Of a stretch of DNA of 64,000 nt, positions 60,072 through 64,000 are shown one piece after another. Positions within the stretch are counted from its first letter, which is position 1. Each line of letters opens with the position of its first letter. Origin of the DNA: Alteribacter keqinensis (lineage in GTDB: Bacteria; Bacillota; Bacilli; Bacillales; Salisediminibacteriaceae); contig NZ_RHIB01000003.1 of the NCBI RefSeq assembly GCF_003710255.1, positions 434,001-498,000 of the forward strand, read 5' to 3'. The notes under the pieces were generated by a model. The model was not told the DNA's origin. It searched no databases and saw only the letters and a list, made by a program, of their open reading frames with translations. Both the position numbers and the translations under genes were made by a program.

Positions 60072-62000
60072 TTGTTTAATGAAAAATTAACAACGTTGCA
60101 CGTATGGCTGCTCAGCACTGCCGCTTTCCTTTCAGGCGGAGCTGCGTTTGTTTTTCTGTTTCACCCTGAATACAGTGAGGGACCTTATGCAAACATACTG
60201 GCTCTTGGTTTGCTTTTTACATTTATCATTATCCTGAACTGGTTAAAAGTGCCCCGGCACAACCGACTTCAGAAAATATCTTTTGCGGTTGTCATTCTTA
60301 CAGGAGTGCCGAGCTTTTTCGAACTCATTGATGGCAATGGGTTTCACGTCTTTTTTGAGAGTCTGTATGCCACAGTGAAGTTATTCTTCCTTAACCTGGA
60401 TACCACGGAAGTTCCGTTTTCCCTCGAGATCGCCCGCTGGTTTGCCGTTCTCTTTATTCTTTCTGCTGTGCTGAACAAAATCTATAACATTACAACAGAA
60501 ACGTTCAAAAGCAGATTAATAGGTATTGTCGGTAATCACTACGTCATTTGCGGATTGAATGAGGCTGCTAAAGAACTGGCACTAGACCTGCGAAAAGACC
60601 ACAAAAAGGTTATTGTGATCGAAAAAGACCATCAAAATGAATTTATCGGTGTGCTTAGAAGAAACGGGGCGGTTGTGATCGAAGGGGACTTTCTTGATTA
60701 CAGGACCTTGGAGAAGGCAAATGTCATCAACTGCAGACATCTTCTGATGATGACAAAGAACGACACGTTAAACATTGAAGCACTTATCAAGACCACCTCG
60801 ATTTTTAAACAGCGTAAAACATTCACAACAAGAAAAACAAGGTGCTGCATACACATCGTTGACCCTAAGTTTCATAAAGTGATTGAAGAGTTCGAAAAGG
60901 AAATTAACAACCACAGCAAAACGAAAAACAGCCTTGATCTGGAAATCTTCAACCTCTATGAAACAACGGCCAAAGTACTGTTCCGTCATCACCCGTTATA
61001 TAAGCATAAAGCGAAAGGCGAGGCTGTCCACCTCCTCATTGTGGGATTCGGAAAGACCGGCCAGCACATCCTCCTCCAGGCAGCCAGGCTGAGTCATTTT
61101 ATGGACGGAAAAAAACTCCACGTGACGATCATTGATAAAGAGGCAGATTATAAGATTAAGAGCTTTCGTAAACGGTATAAGTTTATTGACCGCGTGTGCA
61201 CCATGAAGGTGATTACAATAGACGTTGAGACCATCACGGATCTCACCGAACTGCGTTTAGAGGAAACGAAGCCGATCACCTACATCGCAGTGAGCTTATC
61301 CTCAGACCATATTGATTTTATTAACGGCCTTTTCTTCTGGGAACAGTACCACACGATTCCGGTTGCGATCCATATGGAGCGTGATGTGAACATTGCTGAG
61401 TGGGTGGACCAGAATGTGAAGCAGTTTAAAACGATGTACCGGTTCGGAGACCTGCAGAACATTGCCAGTGAGGATGTGATTATTAACCACCGCCTCGATG
61501 AACTGGCAGAAGAAATACACGACTATTATTGCGAAACGAACGAAGGCGGAGGCCCCTCCTGGGAGGAACTCAGTCTTTTTCACAAGAATTCCAACCGTGC
61601 CCAGGCGGATCACATTGAAACAAAGCTCAATGAGTTAAACTTTCATAAAAAACGAAGAGACAAGATTGATCCTCAAAAAGACGAGATCGTTGATGAAAAA
61701 GAGTACCATGAAGCATTAGAGGGGGTAATGGAACAGCTGGCAAAATCAGAACATGCCCGCTGGTGCGCTTTTCACTTTACGAACAACTGGGATACGAAAC
61801 AAACGATTGAAAACAAAAATGATGCCAAGGATAATGGCAGAAAGCTTCATTCAGCTCTTGTTCCGTGGGAAGAACTTGCAGCGGTTGAGGACCTGCTGGA
61901 GAATACCAACTACCGGGACGGAAACAGAAAGACCGTTAAAAACCTGTATTCCTTACTCAAAGCCAAAGGCTACGTTGTGTGCAGAGGGAAGGCAGGTTAA
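60072..62000 (+). CDS. Membrane protein with tandem TrkA-N/RCK-like domains and C-terminal RyR domain
   Basis: Starts at TTG 60072, eight bases after GGGGAG. The 642-residue product has about four hydrophobic segments in the first 140 residues, including VWLLSTAAFLSGGAAFVFLF and a pore-helix-like FESLYATVKLFFLN, but no TVGYG selectivity filter. A first Rossmann TrkA-N domain begins near 153 (HYVICGLNEAAKELALDLR). A second begins near 318 (VHLLIVGFGKTGQHILLQAA). The end (about 555-640) is RyR-like: AKSEHARWCAFHF, DNGRKLHSALVPWEEL, NYRDGNRKTVKNL. It is probably a ligand-gated channel or membrane effector. It pairs with the stand-alone RyR gene. Confidence 0.82.
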   Translation: MFNEKLTTLHVWLLSTAAFLSGGAAFVFLFHPEYSEGPYANILALGLLFTFIIILNWLKVPRHNRLQKISFAVVILTGVPSFFELIDGNGFHVFFESLYATVKLFFLNLDTTEVPFSLEIARWFAVLFILSAVLNKIYNITTETFKSRLIGIVGNHYVICGLNEAAKELALDLRKDHKKVIVIEKDHQNEFIGVLRRNGAVVIEGDFLDYRTLEKANVINCRHLLMMTKNDTLNIEALIKTTSIFKQRKTFTTRKTRCCIHIVDPKFHKVIEEFEKEINNHSKTKNSLDLEIFNLYETTAKVLFRHHPLYKHKAKGEAVHLLIVGFGKTGQHILLQAARLSHFMDGKKLHVTIIDKEADYKIKSFRKRYKFIDRVCTMKVITIDVETITDLTELRLEETKPITYIAVSLSSDHIDFINGLFFWEQYHTIPVAIHMERDVNIAEWVDQNVKQFKTMYRFGDLQNIASEDVIINHRLDELAEEIHDYYCETNEGGGPSWEELSLFHKNSNRAQADHIETKLNELNFHKKRRDKIDPQKDEIVDEKEYHEALEGVMEQLAKSEHARWCAFHFTNNWDTKQTIENKNDAKDNGRKLHSALVPWEELAAVEDLLENTNYRDGNRKTVKNLYSLLKAKGYVVCRGKAG

Positions 62001-62090
62001 TCAAAGACGTTTCAGGAGGCCTGAAAAGATGACCCCAATGCAGGTGTTAGTAAAACTGGAATTTCTATCCTGCTGATCAATCATAGATAA

Positions 62091-62127
62091 ACGACATGGA
62101 GATTATGTTTCTCCATGTCGTTTTTTT
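62091..62127 (+). terminator. Intrinsic terminator of the RyR operon
   Basis: ACGACATGGAGA and TCTCCATGTCGT arms followed by TTTTTTT. Confidence 0.9.
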
Positions 62128-62156
62128 CTTAGGATGAGGCACAAAAGAAATTAATT

Positions 62157-63362
62157 TCAGAAAAAATCATAAAAGAACGGCTTACGGTCCGGAATCATGC
62201 CGGCTAAACGCACCACTTCTTCTTTTCGCCCGGTAATAAGGCCGGCATCGTAAAGAACGCCGGCAGGCTGGGCATTGAGCATCAGGGCAGACAGGGTATT
62301 GACGGTCATTGTAAGACCACGTTTTGGCGGGTGTGCACAGCTCGCCCCCTGTTCCGGCTTATGATGATGGGTCACGTGGACCGGTTCACCGCCACCAGCA
62401 GCCGGTTTGATCACATACGTGCCATTATTCCACTCACAGAAGCTGTCCTCCAGATGAATGAAAACTGGCCCGTCATCTTCGTTCGCTGTCACAAAAGGAT
62501 ACGCCTCAAGAAAGCTCTTCGCGTCCACGATTCTCGCCATAAAATACGAACTGACCTTTTTCTCTACATGGGGGTCGTCCAGTAAAAACACGGTTCCATC
62601 GTCCCCGGGAAGTGTGACAACCGCTTCTTTGATCATGGAATCGTGGTTGCTGATGAACGTCCACAGGCCTGTCCGAGCCTCATGATCAAGCCAGACGATC
62701 TGGTGAACGGTGAGAACTTCATCTTTTACCTGATAGTAAAGATAACCCCGTGCTTCTTTATCCTCGTTAAAATAAACGGCGAGCTCACCGTCCCGGCGTT
62801 TAAAAACCGAGCGCTCCCACCAGGTGCTGTTACGTTTTAAAGGACCGTTGAATTTCTGTGCCCACTGATCATAAACAGGCCCGACAATCGTGTCATTCTT
62901 TTCCACACGGCGTACGCTTCCCTTTGTCGCCCGACGAACAGGGAGCTTATCCCTGGGAATCGTAATTACGGTCTGGTCGGCAAAGAGCTCCCAGCCGAAT
63001 TTGCGGTAAAAAGGGATGGAGAACGGATACAAGAAGGAAACGGTCTGTCCTTTTTCCTTCATTTCGTTAAGAGCAGCCCCGAGCAATTCGCGGACGAGTC
63101 CCGACCGGCGGTGCTCGGGCCACGTGGCAACACCGGCAACACCGCCCATGGACCACGGTTTACCTCCAATGTAGACATTCAAAGGAAGGACTGTGGCTTT
63201 TGACTGAATGTCACCTTCTTCTTCAATGACCCACGTTTCCGCAGGATTCATTGCTTTTTTTCTTTCTGTTCTCTCGTCTTCTGTTAATTCATACTGAAAC
63301 GCGAATTCTGACATTCGGATGGCTGTGTCTAGCTCGTCTTCTTTTAATTTTCGAATGTTCAC
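62157..63362 (-). CDS. Eis-like GNAT acetyltransferase
   Basis: A GTG start at 63362 follows GGGAGAGGG. The 401-residue product matches the Eis family: an N-terminal GNAT (MSEFAFQYELTEDERTERKK, SMGGVAGVATWPEHRRSGLVRELL with the acetyl-CoA loop), a second GNAT-like region (VYDQWAQKFNGPLKRNSTWWERS) and a sterol-carrier-like C-terminal domain ending in the carboxylate FFYDFF. Eis enzymes acetylate amines, including aminoglycosides in some species; the natural substrate is unknown. It starts directly after the photolyase stop, so the two are an operon. Confidence 0.88.
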   Translation of the reverse strand: MNIRKLKEDELDTAIRMSEFAFQYELTEDERTERKKAMNPAETWVIEEEGDIQSKATVLPLNVYIGGKPWSMGGVAGVATWPEHRRSGLVRELLGAALNEMKEKGQTVSFLYPFSIPFYRKFGWELFADQTVITIPRDKLPVRRATKGSVRRVEKNDTIVGPVYDQWAQKFNGPLKRNSTWWERSVFKRRDGELAVYFNEDKEARGYLYYQVKDEVLTVHQIVWLDHEARTGLWTFISNHDSMIKEAVVTLPGDDGTVFLLDDPHVEKKVSSYFMARIVDAKSFLEAYPFVTANEDDGPVFIHLEDSFCEWNNGTYVIKPAAGGGEPVHVTHHHKPEQGASCAHPPKRGLTMTVNTLSALMLNAQPAGVLYDAGLITGRKEEVVRLAGMIPDRKPFFYDFF

Positions 63363-64000
63363 TTAACCCTCTCCCTTAAACATCTCAATCGCTTTTTTTC
63401 GTTGCACACTGTGATCAACGGACGGCTCAGGATAGTCTTTTCCGATCAGGCAGCCTGCTTCTTTCTGCACGTCCTCTGGCATTTTCCAAGGCTCGTGAAT
63501 GAATTTCTTTGGCACGTTCTCTAATTCCTGCACGTACTTGCGGATAAAGTCGCCATCAGTATCAAACCGTTTGCCCTGGGTTGTCGGGTTAAACACCCTG
63601 AAGTAAGGAACGGCGTCGGTTCCAACAGAGGCAGCCCACTGCCAGCCTCCGATATTGGATGACGCATCATAGTCGATGAGCTTCTTCTGAAAATACCGCT
63701 CACCAAGGCGCCAGTCGAGGAGATAGTCCTTCGTCAAAAAGGAAGCGGTAATCATTCTGAGGCGGTTGTGCATCCAGCCGATCCGATTAAGCTGCCGCAT
63801 CCCTGCATCCACAATCGGGAATCCGGTCATGCCTCCGGACCACAACTGAAAACACTCTTCATCTTCCCCCCAGCTGAGGGCCGTATATTTCTCCGTAAGT
63901 TCTTTGTTTTTGGAGTCAGGGTGATGGGCATGAATCATATAGTAAAAGTCCCGCCACGCAAGCTCTGAGAGATATGTTTCAGCACCGGCCCCGGCTTCTT
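63363..64000 (-). CDS. phr: Deoxyribodipyrimidine photolyase (5' part outside window)
   Basis: The last 211 or so codons of a DNA photolyase/cryptochrome-family gene, whose start lies beyond the right edge. The FAD-binding domain is clear: ETYLSELAWRDFYYMI, GMTGFPIVDAGMRQL, GWMHNRLRMITASFLTKDYLLDW, YDASSNIGGWQWAASVGTDA, PYFRVFNPTTQGKRFD. These are the conserved flavin- and DNA-contacting stretches of CPD photolyases, which repair UV dimers using light. The stop abuts the start of the Eis-like gene. Confidence 0.95.
   Translation of the reverse strand, partial: EAGAGAETYLSELAWRDFYYMIHAHHPDSKNKELTEKYTALSWGEDEECFQLWSGGMTGFPIVDAGMRQLNRIGWMHNRLRMITASFLTKDYLLDWRLGERYFQKKLIDYDASSNIGGWQWAASVGTDAVPYFRVFNPTTQGKRFDTDGDFIRKYVQELENVPKKFIHEPWKMPEDVQKEAGCLIGKDYPEPSVDHSVQRKKAIEMFKGEG

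Overview
The window reads as a chromosomal segment of a Bacillaceae-type Firmicute. Ribosome binding sites are strong AGGAGG-like sequences, TTG and GTG starts are common, and the families are typical of Bacillus relatives: COG0523/FolE2 zinc-limitation genes, a LytS/LytTR two-component system, YozG/DUF2975, PspC, DUF2812 and many small membrane proteins and lipoproteins. Secreted proteins are acidic, which would suit a salt- or alkali-tolerant relative; that last point is inference.

Layout. 0-5.4 kb: a partial short-chain fatty acid transporter, a leftover FtsW/RodA C-terminus, a sulfite-oxidase-family enzyme, lipoproteins and small membrane proteins. 5.6-13.2 kb: a large secreted repeat protein, a VOC protein, and a coupled operon of AAA ATPase, alpha/beta hydrolase and nucleotidyltransferase. 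13.5-18.1 kb: a zinc-limitation cluster (COG0523 GTPase, FeoB-core-like permease, flavoprotein, FolE2) with Zur-box-like palindromes at its three promoter regions. 18.2-28.4 kb: ferritin, a broken cupin gene, PspC, an IS1182-type transposase remnant, an LVIVD-repeat secreted protein, small membrane proteins, GNATs, a metallo-beta-lactamase-fold hydrolase, a scrambled HIT gene and a frameshifted gene. 28.6-33.5 kb: a secreted serine hydrolase, a possible PIN toxin-antitoxin pair and a 5'-nucleotidase lipoprotein, with a decayed second copy of the nucleotidase 3' end. 33.9-46.8 kb: histidine utilisation in two parts, hutUIG on the minus strand and hutH 7.5 kb away on the plus strand. Between them lie a nucleoside hydrolase, an AraC-type response regulator, a YozG/DUF2975 operon and an aldo/keto reductase. 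47-54.4 kb: an interrupted NERD gene, LytS/LytTR followed by a CstA-type transporter with a cre box, a tubby-like protein and a D-threonine-aldolase-family enzyme. 54.7-64 kb: TetR plus small exporter, PAS-STAS, site-2-type protease, HNH, aldehyde dehydrogenase, a RyR-domain/TrkA-N membrane operon, an Eis-like acetyltransferase and the end of a photolyase gene.

The most unusual signal is non-coding. Eleven intergenic arrays carry short cores repeated at an almost exact 21-bp period, about two helical turns. Core sequences differ between arrays but the period is kept, and every array lies within about 120 bp of the 3' end of a gene; two begin inside a stop codon. A second dispersed element, a roughly 54-bp palindrome, sits just upstream of three start codons. 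Among protein systems the RyR/TrkA-N operon at 59.8-62.0 kb is the best candidate for a poorly described function. The window also holds several genes in decay, including two genes cut by an in-frame TGA with an intact downstream frame and one gene whose deletions compensate to keep a frame open.
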